Source: Mytilus californianus (taxonomy: Eukaryota > Mollusca > Bivalvia > Mytilida > Mytilidae). From it: a stretch of 64,000 nucleotides of DNA. Below the pieces are notes generated by a model that worked only from the letters and a program-made list of their open reading frames with translations, did not search any database and was not told the DNA's origin. Position numbers and translations under genes: made by a program. This document shows, one piece after another, positions 23,401 through 34,084 of the stretch (position 1 is its first letter; each line of letters begins with the position of its first letter). Location: the NCBI RefSeq assembly GCF_021869535.1, contig NW_026262701.1, forward strand, positions 43,341,278 through 43,405,277, in the 5' to 3' direction.

Positions 23401-26399
23401 CCGTTCATCCTATTTTGACTCTTTCAAAATTAAAGAGTCTATCCTAAATTGAGGTAAATTGTATAGCCTTCCAAATACCTTTTCGATTCCTAACATCACT
23501 GAAGTGACATTAATTGTCGAAGTCCGGATATGGTGTACAAATTTTTGCACCTCATGCATGTTTTCGGTATACCATCTTTTCCGCAAGTTTATTCTTTTCT
23601 GTTTGGTAATAAATTAATAATAAGATCTATTTCCTTACATCTTGTGATCCGTTTATTTGGCAATCGCTAATGGCAGTCAGCAGGGTTTAAGAACATCAGT
23701 TGTTCGACCTGCTTGTCAAATGCGTTTTGTTAAAATATACTTTTTCACTCATGTGGTCTTTTAGAAAATGTTGTTTGTGCTTTATTCAGACCCCTCTACC
23801 AAGAAATTTGGTTTGCATGCACACGTATAAAAATTGCGGTTTTTATCCAACGCAATCATAGGTTCTAACGTTGTTTTCAATTTAGACTTGTTTATATTTT
23901 TTCGTTTCGGCTTGTATTATATTTGCCTTCGGGTTTATATGATCCGTTCATCCTATTTTGACTCTTTCAAAATTAAAGAGTCTATCCTAAATTGAGGTAA
24001 ATTGTATAGCCTTCCAAATACCTTTTCGATTCCTAACATCACTGAAGTGACATTAATTGTCGAAGTCCGGATATGGTGTACAAATTTTTGCACCTCATGC
24101 ATGTTTTCGGTATACCATCTTTTCCGCAAGTTTATTCTTTTCTGTTTGGTAATAAATTAATAATAAGATCTATTTCCTTACATCTTGTGATCCGTTTATT
24201 TGGCAATCGCTAATGGCAGTCAGCAGGGTTTAAGAACATCAGTTGTTCGACCTGCTTGTCAAATGCGTTTTGTTAAAATATACTTTTTCACTCATGTGGT
24301 CTTTTGGAAAATGTTGTTTGTGCTGTATTCAGACCCCTCTACCAAGAAATTCGGTGTGCATGCACACGTATAAAAATTGCGGTTTTTATCCAAGGCAATC
24401 ATAGGTTAGAACGTTGTTTTCAATTTAGACTTGTTTATATTTTTTCGATTCCTAACATCACTGAAGAGACATTAATTGTCGAAGTCCGGATATGGTGTAC
24501 AAATTTTTGCACCTCATGCATGTTTGCGGTATACCATCTTTTCCGCAAGTTTATTGTTTTCTGTTTGGTAATAATTTAATAAGATCTGTTTTGTTACATC
24601 TTGTGATCCGTTTATTTGGCAATCGCCAATGGCAGTCAGCAGGGTTTAAGAACATCAGTTGTTCGACCTGCTAGTCAAATGCGTTTTGTTAAAATATACT
24701 TTTTCACTCATTTGGTCTTTTGGAAAATGTTGTTTGTGCTGTATTTAGACCCCTCTACCAAGAAATTTGGTTTGCATGCACACGTAAAAAAAATTGCGGT
24801 TTTTATCCAACGCAATCATAGGTTTGAACGTTGTTTTCAATTTAAACTTGTTTATATTTTTTCGTTTGGGCTTGTATTATATTTGCCTTCGGGTTTATAT
24901 GATCCGTTCATCCTATTTTGACTCTTTCAAAATTAAAGAGTCTATCCTAAATTGAGGTAAATTGTATGGACTTCCAAATACCTTTTCTATTCCTAACATC
25001 ACTGAAGAGACATTAATTGTCGAAATCCGGATATGGTGTACAAATGTTTGCACCTCATGCATGTTTGCGGTATACCATCTTTTCCGCAAGTTTATTGATT
25101 CTGTTTGGTAATGATTTAATAAGATCTGTTTTGTTACATCTTGTGATCCGTTTTTATTTGGCAATCGCCAATGGCAGTCAGCAGGGTTAAAGAACATCAG
25201 TTGTTCGACCTGCTAGTCAAATGCGTTTTGTTAAAATATACTTGTTCACTCATTTGGTCTTTTGGAAAATGTTGTTTGTGCTGTATTTAGACCCCTCTAC
25301 CAAGAAATTTGGTGTGCATGCACACGTATAAAAATTGCGGTTTTTATCCAACGCAATCATAGGTTCGAACGTTGTTTTCAATTTAGACTTGTTTATATTT
25401 TTTCGTTTTGGCTTGTACTATATTTGCCTTTGGGTTTATATGATCCGTTCATCCTATTTTGACTCTTTCAAAATTCAAGAGTCTATCCTAAATTGAGGTA
25501 AATTATATGGCCTTTCAAATACCTTTTCGATTCCTAACATCACTGAAGAGACATTAATTGTCAAAATCCGGATATGGTGTACAAATATTTGCACCTCATG
25601 CATGTTTTCGGTATACAATCTTTTCTGCAAGTTTATTGTTTTCTGTTTGGTAATAATTTAATAAGATATGTTTTGTTACATCTTGTGATCCGTTTATTTG
25701 GCAATCGCCAATGGCAGTCAGCAGGGTTTAAGAACATCAGTTGTTCGACCTGCTAGTCAAATGCGTTTTGTTAAAATATACTTTTTCACTCATTTGGTCT
25801 TTTTTAAAATGTTGTTTGTGTTGTATTTAGACCCCTCTACCAAGACATTTGGTTTGCATGCACACGTATAAAAATTGCGGTTTTTATCCAACGCAATCAT
25901 AGGCTTAAACGTTGTTTTCAATTTAAACTTGTTTATATTTTTTCGATTCCTAACATCACTGAAGAGACATTAATTGTCGAAATCCGGATATGGTGTACAA
26001 ATTTTTGCACCTCATGCATGTTTGCGGTATACCATCTTTTCCGCAAGTTTATTGTTTTCTGTTTGGTAATAATTTAATAAGATCTGTTTTGTTACATCTT
26101 GTGATCCGTTTATTTGGCAATCGCCAATGGCAGTCAGCAGGGTTTAAGAACATCAGTTGTTCAACCTGCTAGTCAAATGCGTTTTGTTAAAATATACTTT
26201 TTCACTCATTTGGTCTCCTGGAAAATGTTGTTTGTGCTGTATTTAGACCCCTCTACCAAGAAATTTGGTTTGCATGCACAGGTATAAAAATTGCGGTTTT
26301 TATCCAACGCAATCATAGGTTTGAACGTTGTTTTAAATTTAGACTTGAATATATATATAAACCTTGTATTTTTTGAATCAGTATAAATAAAGCTATCAT

Positions 26400-26620
26400 A
26401 TAAGACCGGAAGTGACCTTTTCCTTCCCCTCCCCTAAATTGTTCCTATAGCCTTAAGGATGCTTTGGTTAAGTTAAACTAAAGTGATCTAATGACTTCTT
26501 ATGGGAGTTGTTGCCCTTTTCAAATTTAACATAGGTGATATGTAGAATTAATTCATACACCATAAGTCATAGAGACCTAAAGTCTTTTGGTCCATTAGGA
26601 GGAAATTGAGGTCAAGGTCA
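26400..26620 (+). repeat. Interspersed repeat fragment
   Basis: CCGGAAGTGACCTTTTCC, TCATAGAGACCTAAAGTC and TTGAGGTCAAGGTCATG look like a dispersed mussel repeat. It joins directly to the next repeat entry. Confidence 0.4.
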
Positions 26621-26679
26621 TGTTTTTAATTTTGAACTATTAATTGTTATCTTTATTCTCATAAAACCGTTACAGTTAC

Positions 26680-27037
26680 TGATAAGAATTTTTGCCAAAT
26701 AATTGTTTACGACAGGGAGCAACTTCAAGCCATTTAATCGCGCCACATTCTGTAGGTGCCTGTCCAAAGTCAGGAGCCTGTAGTTCAGTCGATATCGTTT
26801 GTTGTTGTATATCATATTTGTTTTTCGTTCATTATTTTGTACATAAATCAGACCGTTAGTTTTCTCGTTTGAATTGTTTTACATTTGTCATTTCGCGGCC
26901 TTTTTTAGCTGACTACGCGGTATGGGTTTTACTCATTGTTAAAGGCCGTACGGTGACCTATAGTTGTTAAATTCTGTGCCATTTAGTCTCTTGTGGAGAG
27001 TTGTCTCATTGGCAATCATACCACATCTTCTTATTTT
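26680..27037 (+). repeat. Interspersed element with the shared CATACCACATCTTCTT tail
   Basis: GCGCCACATTCTGTAGGTGC, TGTCCAAAGTCAGGAGCC, TTAGTTTTCTCGTTTGAATT, GAAAGGCCGTACG-like (AAAGGCCGTACGGTGACC), then GAGTTGTCTCATTGGCAATC and ATACCACATCTTCTTATTTT. This is the most typical copy of the tail family in the window. The tail plus T-rich end suggests 3'-primed retroposition. Confidence 0.7.
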
Positions 27038-27284
27038 TTGTATAATAATGGTTAAATGTTTGATGTACAATTGATTTTGGTAAATAATTGTTATCAAATA
27101 CGATATTTCTTCTATCTCGGAACATGGCATACATTTATTACTGTCGTTGGTTTCGTTAAAAACGTTGACGTTGGACTCAATGAATGTCATTCCTTTTAAA
27201 GTCAATGAAACCACATATTTACCTCATGAAAAGTCAGTATTTGAATAATATTTAAATTACTGCGTTTGCAGTGTACCGATGCCA

Positions 27285-27870
27285 GTACTTCGTTACTGGC
27301 ATGAAAATACGGATATTGTTTTTTTAAATTTTGCTAGAATAACAAAATTTTGGAAATCATTTTAATAAAGGAATATAGCTTCCCCATGAGGAGCTCTGAT
27401 TCCATGCCCGGTTCCGGCTATATTCTTGTACTTGTTTTTTATATAAAGATTTGGATTTTCAAATATTTCAACCTTTAACATCAATCAAGAGATATTTATT
27501 GTCAAAATGCAAATCTGGTGCAGCACAATTAGTACTGTAAATGCTATAAAGTGTACTAGGTCGATTCCTCTGCTGGTGGACTGCTCGTCTCCGAGGTTTT
27601 CATCAGACCTGTATCCAATACTTTGGTACCTGTAGGAAAATACGAATATTGTGTTATTAAAATTTGTGGTTACAAAATATGGAAATTATTTTACGATAAG
27701 GAACATATCTCCCTTATACAAGAAAATGTCTATACTTTTTGTTCTTTTGGTCTATAAGCTCTGCATTTGTTTGAATATTTTTGGATTTTCAAATATTTTG
27801 GCCAAGAGCATCACTAAAAGACATTTGTTGTAAAAATGCGCATCTCGTGCAGTAACAATGATGTCGTTAA
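27285..27870 (+). repeat. Two diverged tandem copies of a roughly 340-bp repeat
   Basis: Copy 1 (about 27300-27535) has AAAATACGGATATTG, GGATTTTCAAATATTTC and TGCAAATCTGGTGCAG. Copy 2 (about 27638-27865) has AAAATACGAATATTG, GGATTTTCAAATATTTT and TGCGCATCTCGTGCAG. Between them is TCGATTCCTCTGCTGGTGG and ACTGCTCGTCTCCGAGG. Each copy has a worn block resembling the hammerhead-type block of the satellite (CATCACTAAAAGACATTTG). Confidence 0.65.
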
Positions 27871-28626
27871 TATTATTTAATATGTGCGAACTCTGCCATT
27901 TAGAAGTTGAGATCATTTTATAAAATATATATATTCAAATTTGCTTTCCCTCAAACACGTAACAGTGTGTGTTATTTTGAATGGTGCAAATCGTGAAATT
28001 TAAATGGGAATGGTAAAATGGGAATTTATTCTGCATGGTGTATTGATAATGGTGTATGGTGTAATAGTCTATAATGTAATGTGTAATGCCGTAATGTGAA
28101 AGTGGGGAGGTTAAACAATTCAGGGATATACAAGAACTCGTTATCGAAAAGAAAATTTCTGTGAAACAATTTGTTATCGGCTACTCAAACTGCATATGCC
28201 ACTTTAAATTTGTATGGTATAAAAATAAATGTAAAGGCATTTTGTTATTAAGTTTTTAGTTTACGTTTTACATTTTCTCTTGTCTGAAATAGTTATTTAC
28301 TGTTCGATTTGATCCAACTGAGATTTGTCCTGTTTCTTGATATCCCTGGTCTTGCCAGTACATTGGTTCATGATTTTATCTACTTTTAATTATTTCTTAC
28401 ATACGTATCGGCCGCGTAGAAATAATTCTCGTACGTTTTTGTTTTGTGTTAAGATATGATTGTAATTTATATGAAGGTTGGTGCACCCCTATTACAACAT
28501 GTTTATCATGTGAAATTAATAGATTTAATTTTATCTCAACTACTTGTGGACTCGAATGTTGTTATATTCAAATTTGTCCTTTGTACTTAGAATCTCGCTT
28601 ATTAGTTTTTACATTAATAAAGTTGA
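27871..28626. other. No supported gene
   Basis: A 61-aa plus frame (28446-28631) is cysteine-rich in translation but has no flanking splice or start support and ends in AT-rich sequence with an ATTAATAAAG string. I leave it uncalled. Confidence 0.4.
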
Positions 28627-28754
28627 AGTAGTTTACTTATCTTCAAATCTCGTAAATCGCATCGCATAGGAAAACCCCATGCAAACAAGGTAACAAACAG
28701 AAGCAAGAGACAAGCACGATCACCAAAAACACCGAGACCAGGTGCGTCGACCGG
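28627..28754 (+). CDS. Putative exon (5' limit uncertain) of the plus-strand tyrosine-tail gene
   Basis: A stop-free frame runs from 28627 to 28754, where ACCGG is followed by a good donor, GTAAGC. It encodes KSRKSHRIGKPHANK and SKRQARSPKTPRPGAST, a basic, proline-rich stretch such as lies just inside a membrane. It ends in phase 2 and joins in frame to the next exon at 29887. The acceptor is unclear: CATCGCATAG (exon from 28669) or AACAAACAG (exon from 28701) are the candidates. No transmembrane or extracellular exons were found upstream, so the gene is 5'-incomplete here. Confidence 0.45.
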
Positions 28755-28808
28755 GTAAGCGTCTACTGCTAAATCAGGCTTTCTCTGTTCAATCGAATAT
28801 TTTTTTAT

Positions 28809-29148
28809 ATTACCGACTTTTGACTCCGGATTATATAATTATTCGACAGGTTACTTTTTCTGTGGTTAGACATCCTGGTACTCGGTCAAGTTAGAGCAAC
28901 CAAAAAAAGAAAAAAACAAACACATACATGTAATCTGTGCAATTTGAGGGGAACGTTTTTCTGTTTTCTGATGATTTTATCGTGTTAAAAATATATAAAG
29001 CAGTTAATTTCCCCCATAAATTGTATCGATTAAAAGCATAATTTTACTTTTTTACGTTGCTCTTACTTTACCGAGTACCAGGATGTCTTACCACAGAGTA
29101 GGTAACCTGTCGAAAAAATATAAACTCCGGAGTCAAAAGTCGGTAATA
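28809..29148. mobile_element. Foldback/MITE-like element with about 92-bp inverted arms
   Basis: The left arm (28809-28900) reads ATTACCGACTTTTGACTCCG...CATCCTGGTACTCGGTCAAG...GAGCAAC. The right arm (29056-29148) is its imperfect reverse complement (GTTGCTCTTACTTTACCGAG...AAAAGTCGGTAAT). About 155 AT-rich bases lie between. No coding. It lies in an intron of the plus-strand gene. Confidence 0.75.
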
Positions 29149-29886
29149 TGAAAAAGGTCTATTGTTTCACATTCTTTCATGTCTGTGCATTTTAAAGCTT
29201 AGTATATATTAAAGGTCTTGCTCATGGTTGAAGGCTGTAGTTGAAATAATAGATATATTACATCTTCGCTTTTTTATCACTTTTGGATCATTGAATCGAT
29301 GGCAATAATGCAGGTTCTTCTTTTTATATCACGGGAAATAAACCTGATGTAATGTTGTACTAGTAATCTGATTTGAAATACATTGAAATGCAAATAAAAG
29401 TTGACATATATCACAGCGAGGCATATTATATTAGTATTTTTATAATTCCTTTTATCTAAAAACATAAGGGTTATATGTAATTAACTGACTAATCTATTAG
29501 AAACAATGAAAGATGTAGAAAATCTGACGAAAGTTTCAGAATGTCAATATCATCCTACCTATACTTATAGATGTTATTACAACCCCTAATTGATGTTTGA
29601 AACAGACAACCCAGGAAACCAACATACACGTGGTATAGGCAGAAAATCGGTTGTCTCTATTTCTGAAGACTAAACGAAGAAGCAGGTTATATTCTGTATG
29701 TAGGCCATTCTCCAGTAAATAATTTCAGATTTCTAGATACGTAGAACCGCATGGTAATCAGTTTTTTACATTTCAGGGAGACACACTAATGACAAGTACT
29801 CACTCATAGTTCTACTATCAATTGGCATTGGGTGTTGAGTTCTCGTTCTACTTGTAGTAATCATTGTAGTGTTTTTTTTTCAACAG

Positions 29887-29909
29887 ACGAAATAGAGGAA
29901 ACGTTAGTG
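29887..29909 (+). CDS. 23-nt microexon of the plus-strand tyrosine-tail gene
   Basis: The acceptor GTTTTTTTTTCAACAG is long and pyrimidine-rich, and the donor GTATGT is strong. The exon takes one base to finish the previous codon and leaves one base, encoding RNRGNVS. This fits the phase of both neighbours. Confidence 0.6.
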
Positions 29910-30257
29910 GTATGTAACTTAAATATTAAAAGATGTGATGTACATTTCCATCAAACTACAACCAAAACACACAGAAAATAACAATAATGAAGATTTCAAT
30001 ATTTTAAACTATATTTTGGTGAATGGTTGAAGTCTAGAGAATGTAACAGAGATAAACAAATATCCGTGAAGGAAAACATATGTCACTTTGACAGTCATTA
30101 AACACAACAGAAAAAACAAAAACAGCTATTGCCTTAAACAATTAATGGATATGAGTCCGTTAAAAACTATATCTATTGGGGAATAGCAATAACTTGAATT
30201 ACTAGAAAATAATTATCTACTATCAGCAGCAATTCTTTGCATTACAAGAATTTAAAA

Positions 30258-30385
30258 ATGAAGAGATGTGGTATGATTGCCAATAAGACAACTATACACA
30301 AAATACCTAAGGACAAAGATGTGATCAATGACAGGTCATCGTACTACTACCAACAATGAACAAACCCATACCGTATGGAAGGCTG
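30258..30385 (-). repeat. Tail-family interspersed repeat, minus orientation
   Basis: GAAGAGATGTGGTATGATTG followed by CCAATAAGACAAC is the reverse complement of the shared tail; CCCATACCGTATGGAAGG further in matches the internal part. Confidence 0.6.
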
Positions 30386-30649
30386 TAATAGACTTCTGGA
30401 TGACAAAAGTTTGAAATAATTCACAAGAAAGAAACAACTGATTTTTAATTTTACTTATTGTGAAATTTTGATTGAACGTGAGTTTGCATGACAGGTAATG
30501 CATACATAGCAAGAGACTCTTACATTGTCGACTTTCCCGATCTCTCACCTTTTTTTTGTCCGTTTATTACATATACCTTGATTCGTCTATTCTTTATAGA
30601 TTTACGAGATCGAGCATCGCTAAACTACTGTTTTTTTACATTATAGTAC

Positions 30650-30945
30650 CAATAAACGAGAAAATGTACAACACACAGCAACAAGTTAGGGCATTTAATG
30701 TAGTAGTTGGCGTTATTTGGCCGTCTGTCATATTTGTGTTTCGTTTATTGTTTTTTCACAAAATGAGGCTGTTAGTTTTTTTAGTTTCAAATTTGTCTTG
30801 TCAATGCCTTTTAAGGCAGACTATATGGTATAAATTTTTCTCATTGTTTAAGGCCTACCTTGACCTATATTTGATTAAATCAGCGTCAGTTTGAGACGTT
30901 GTGGAACATTGTGTCAATTGCAATCATACTACATCTCTTTATTTG
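30650..30945 (+). repeat. Tail-family interspersed repeat, plus orientation
   Basis: GCTGTTAGTTTTTTTAGTTT, TTTCTCATTGTTTAAGGCC, then TTGTGTCAATTGCAATC and ATACTACATCTCTTTAT. A worn copy. The 112-aa frame at 30556-30894 is a by-product. Confidence 0.6.
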
Positions 30946-31042
30946 ATATTGTGATCTTTCAATCCTCCCTAATATCGGATATTTATGTAGATTTAAAATT
31001 TCGTCAATGTGTAATGTTTATTTACGTGTAGATACATAAATG

Positions 31043-31073
<31 letters not shown>

Positions 31074-31732
31074 GCGACTTTTTTGGATACATATTCAAAA
31101 GTTTATAAAAAAAAAAACCCTTTAGCATTGCTATTTGCTAATAAGACATTTGGAATAATGAATTTAAGGCCTTTCTATGTTCTGTGGTCATGTTGATCAT
31201 GACCTATTCTTTATTTTAAAATATATTTTTTTAAATAGGCATTTGATAAAAGACGTATGTTGCATACAATTATTATACACAAATAACTTGATTTTCTTAC
31301 CCCTAAACTGTATTTTTATTTGTTATCCGTCATTCACATCGTTGCGATTGACCAATGACCTTATTTTGTTTCCATGAAACACGCCGGGTAACAGTAGTGG
31401 AATAGAAAGTGGTTGAAATTCCTAAGCACATGAGTTCAATCTCAGCCCAAAGTTTTATGTTTGGTAATCTGAAGATTGTGGTTTTTTTTTCTCGTTATTC
31501 TCTCTTTTTACCGTGTTTTCTGTCTTTTTTTGACATGTTTCTTGATTGGTAGTTTCTACCATCTGCCTGTTTCTGTTTTATAAAATGGATCGCGCTCGTT
31601 TTCAACTGTTTACACATACATTTTAGGCAGGTTTTCACACAAATTTTAAGCGTATTCTTTTTGTTTCAACTGGATAAGTTTAAGCGTGTATTAAATTTTA
31701 TGTTTATTCATTTGTTCTTTCAATTATTTCAG

Positions 31733-31760
31733 ATAGGAAAGGGACAAATAGATCAGCTCC
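31733..31760 (+). CDS. 28-nt microexon of the plus-strand tyrosine-tail gene
   Basis: Acceptor TTTCAATTATTTCAG and donor GTATGTATG are both strong. The 28 bases encode DRKGTNRSAP when joined in phase: two bases complete an Asp codon begun in the 29909 exon, and the last two start the Pro codon finished at 32927. Confidence 0.65.
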
Positions 31761-31871
31761 GTATGTATGAAATCTATATCTCTATAACATATGCTTAGTA
31801 GATAACTTATTACCAAATATACAAATTTTCATTGGTATTTCAGAAGTAAGTACTTTAAATTCATTTGAAAA

Positions 31872-31938
<67 letters not shown>
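31872..31938. repeat. (ATG)n microsatellite, about 22 repeats
   Basis: An uninterrupted trinucleotide tract. On the minus strand it reads as (CAT)n, which gives a spurious polyhistidine frame (31782-32051). Confidence 0.95.
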
Positions 31939-31940
<2 letters not shown>

Positions 31941-31969
31941 GCTTTGTACTAGACCGACTCCCTGACCCG

Positions 31970-32186
31970 GTTTGATTGTGTTTGTTTGTATTTGGTTGGT
32001 TTTATCTGATCGATCCCTAAATCTTCTGTAAGTGTGCCTCGAGGAGAGCATGCTACCTCTAGTTCACTGAGGCGTTTCTTGTGTGTTAAGATATACTTTT
32101 CCACAAAAGAAATTGTTGTTTCAGCTTCCTGCAATATTTTATCCAAAGTATAAATTGCTCTGTTAAATCTATCTGTGACGCTTTAC
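31970..32186 (-). pseudogene. Coding-like remnant, unrecognised
   Basis: The minus frame gives SVTDRFNRAIYTLDKILQ, AETTISFVEKYILTH and KKRLSELEVACSPRG. This is helical, coiled-coil-like protein sequence with good amphipathic spacing, unlike the AT-rich noise around it. No clear start, and only weak splice sites (CGTCACAG acceptor, CCGGGTCAGG donor). It could be an exon of an overlapping minus gene or a captured gene fragment. Confidence 0.3.
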
Positions 32187-32926
32187 ATGGTTGCGTTTGT
32201 TGCATTGTCTTACTTAATAAGGACCGAATAATTGCATACTTATATGTAAGTTTTTAAATATACCACAAATGATTATGCTTTAGGGTAAAACCTGTGGACT
32301 TTGGATTTTCTTCCGTATGCTCTGTGGCTTTCTTCCTTATGTACTATAATTAAGTATTATGAACTTTTTATCTGTACTTTCAATCTCTTTTTTCAATATA
32401 AACAGGGGATCGTGGTTATCGCGTAACTTCTTTTCATAGAATGTTTTTTCGTTATCGTGAATCACACTGATACCAAAAAATTAATCAATCAAAAGATTGA
32501 GAATTTTCGTCATTGACATTTAACCTAGTTTAACTGCAAGTCCACTGTTTGGCTATTTAAAGCCTGAGCAATACAGATAGGGTAGGCAATATGATACCAA
32601 ATGCTTGGAAATCTCGTCGCATGTTAGGATAATCTTAAGTTAGAGACATTGTAACAGATGTCACACGAATATTACATATGAAGCTGTTTTTATCTAATTA
32701 TTGATAAAACATTTGATATGCATACAACAGCAATCATATTTAGCTGGCATTATCAAATGTATTTTCTTATGTGTATACTATCTAAACTTAAAATTTCACA
32801 GTTCTTTTTTTAAAAGATCAAATGGAAAAATCACCTTTTTAAAGCGTTCATTAACAACTATGGAAAATAATAAAACATTTTTTATAAACATTTAAAGACC
32901 AAATGTGTATCGGATTTGTTTTATAG

Positions 32927-33030
32927 ATCTGGTGAGTTTACAGGTTTACAGAGAGGCAATTCGGCGTTTACGAATGGATACTTTGACTTGCGGTCTTCAA
33001 ACGGATACGCTGATATGCAGTCTTCTACTT
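32927..33030 (+). CDS. 104-nt exon of the plus-strand gene, with YFDL and YADM motifs
   Basis: Acceptor CGGATTTGTTTTATAG and donor ACTT followed by GTAAGC. One base completes the Pro codon from 31760, and one base is carried forward. It encodes SGEFTGLQRGNSAFTNG, then YFDLRSSNGYADMQSST. YFDL and YADM are YxxL and YxxM types separated by five residues, close to a signalling-receptor tail arrangement (YxxM is the classical SH2 site for PI3-kinase p85). The function is inferred from motif type only. Confidence 0.72.
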
Positions 33031-34059
33031 GTAAGCAAATATAATTAAAAATGTATTGAGTTTAAGATTATCATCTTATTTCGTTCGTGACAAAAAATGA
33101 GAAGTTCATCAAAATATACTTACAGGCATGATCAATGGCTTAAAACTATTGTATTTTGGTTATGGTATACGTCTGTCATATCAATGTTTGTTATGTTTTG
33201 GTATGTTTTTATTTCTTGGTGCTTCATTTTCCTTTTTTGCAATACAAATTAAAGTATGAGTGAAATATTCGGGTCGTGCTGTTACATGGGTAATTTTGAT
33301 ATATATAAACACACTAATTTATTTTTAAGGATAGAAATTTACGATCTGTCAGTTGGAAATTCAATCCATTTCCGTTAAATCAAGAAATATTTTACATTCA
33401 CATCGAAACAAAAGCCTTCAAAACTAAATAATTTTTAGAATCATGCAGAGGTCATTCGATATATTTTTTTAACAATAGAACTGCACTGTTAAAACCCAAT
33501 TTTACATCAGGTATACATATAAACAAAGGCAACAAATCAAAAGAAAATAAATACAAACTAAAGTGGCCTTGGGCTGTTTTCTGCTCTTTGGCCGGGCTGT
33601 TGTCTCTTTGACACATTCCCCATTTCCACTCTTCAATTTTAAACTTATGATATATATAATCAGCTAATTGAAGACAATGAAAAGTTATTCTCTGTTTAAT
33701 GAACGTTGTCTATATTCATATTCACAGCGTATTTTATGATAAACAAGTTTAAAATAGATTATAAAACGTGAATGGACTGGTGAACATTGAAACAGTTACG
33801 TGCCTTCAAAAGAACTATGTCGATGTGTTCTTAATGTGCTGTTGGCCTAAACTGTTCATACACACACAGGATATGAAATTATGTTTCCAATCCCACATAC
33901 CTTTCTGCATAGTCCAACTTCGCTTCTCAACAAAGGCTGTACAGTCAGCAAAGAAAGATCTAGCTAGCCAGCAACTATTTATTATAATTGCAAACAGAAA
34001 ACAATACATATATAACATACACAAACAATTTTCGTTTATACACGTTTCTTTATTTGCAG

Positions 34060-34084
34060 TATCAAGACCTGTTCAGGACCACAG
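34060..34084 (+). CDS. 25-nt microexon, first copy
   Basis: Acceptor CACGTTTCTTTATTTGCAG, 25 bases ending CAGGACCACAG, donor GTATAT. In phase it encodes LSRPVQDHS, changing the phase from 1 to 2 as the following 83-nt exon needs. A homologous 25-nt exon is at 38537. Confidence 0.68.

Larger units (their letters stand above)
13538..26347 (+). repeat. 12.8-kb satellite array, about 26 units of 540 or 416 bp
   Basis: The anchor TTGGAAAATGTTGTTTG recurs at 14124, 14540, 15081, 15621, 16161, 16701, 17237, 17653, 18069, 18485, 19026, 19566, 20106, 20646, 21182, 21598, 22138, 22678, 23218, about 23762, 24304, 24720, 25262, about 25802 and about 26219. Steps are about 540 or exactly 416. Short units lack one 124-bp block. 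Partial units lie at both ends. The unit holds CCCCTCTACCAAGAAATTTG, GCACACGTATAAAAATTGCG, TCACTGAAGAGACATT, ATGTTTGCGGTATACCATC and GGCAATCGCCAATGGCAGTC. Repeated 60-, 66- and 91-aa open frames are by-products of repetition. Units differ by only a few percent, so the array is young or homogenised. Confidence 0.95.

Noticed and set aside
24913-25197. 94-aa minus-strand frame in one satellite unit
   Set aside because: It reads like protein (RKRWYTANMHEVQTF) but is open in only one unit because of small indels; the other units are closed. It could be a fossil of coding origin but does not support a gene.
14124-26172. Dozens of repeated 60-, 66- and 91-aa plus-strand open frames
   Set aside because: They are by-products of the satellite unit: overlapping frames, no consistent start, and no sign that changes between units are synonymous.
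13538-26347. CRISPR array
   Set aside because: Units are 416-540 bp, repeat throughout their length with no spacers, and the context is eukaryotic.
31782-32051. Minus frame with a long polyhistidine run
   Set aside because: The histidines come only from the (ATG)n microsatellite read as CAT.
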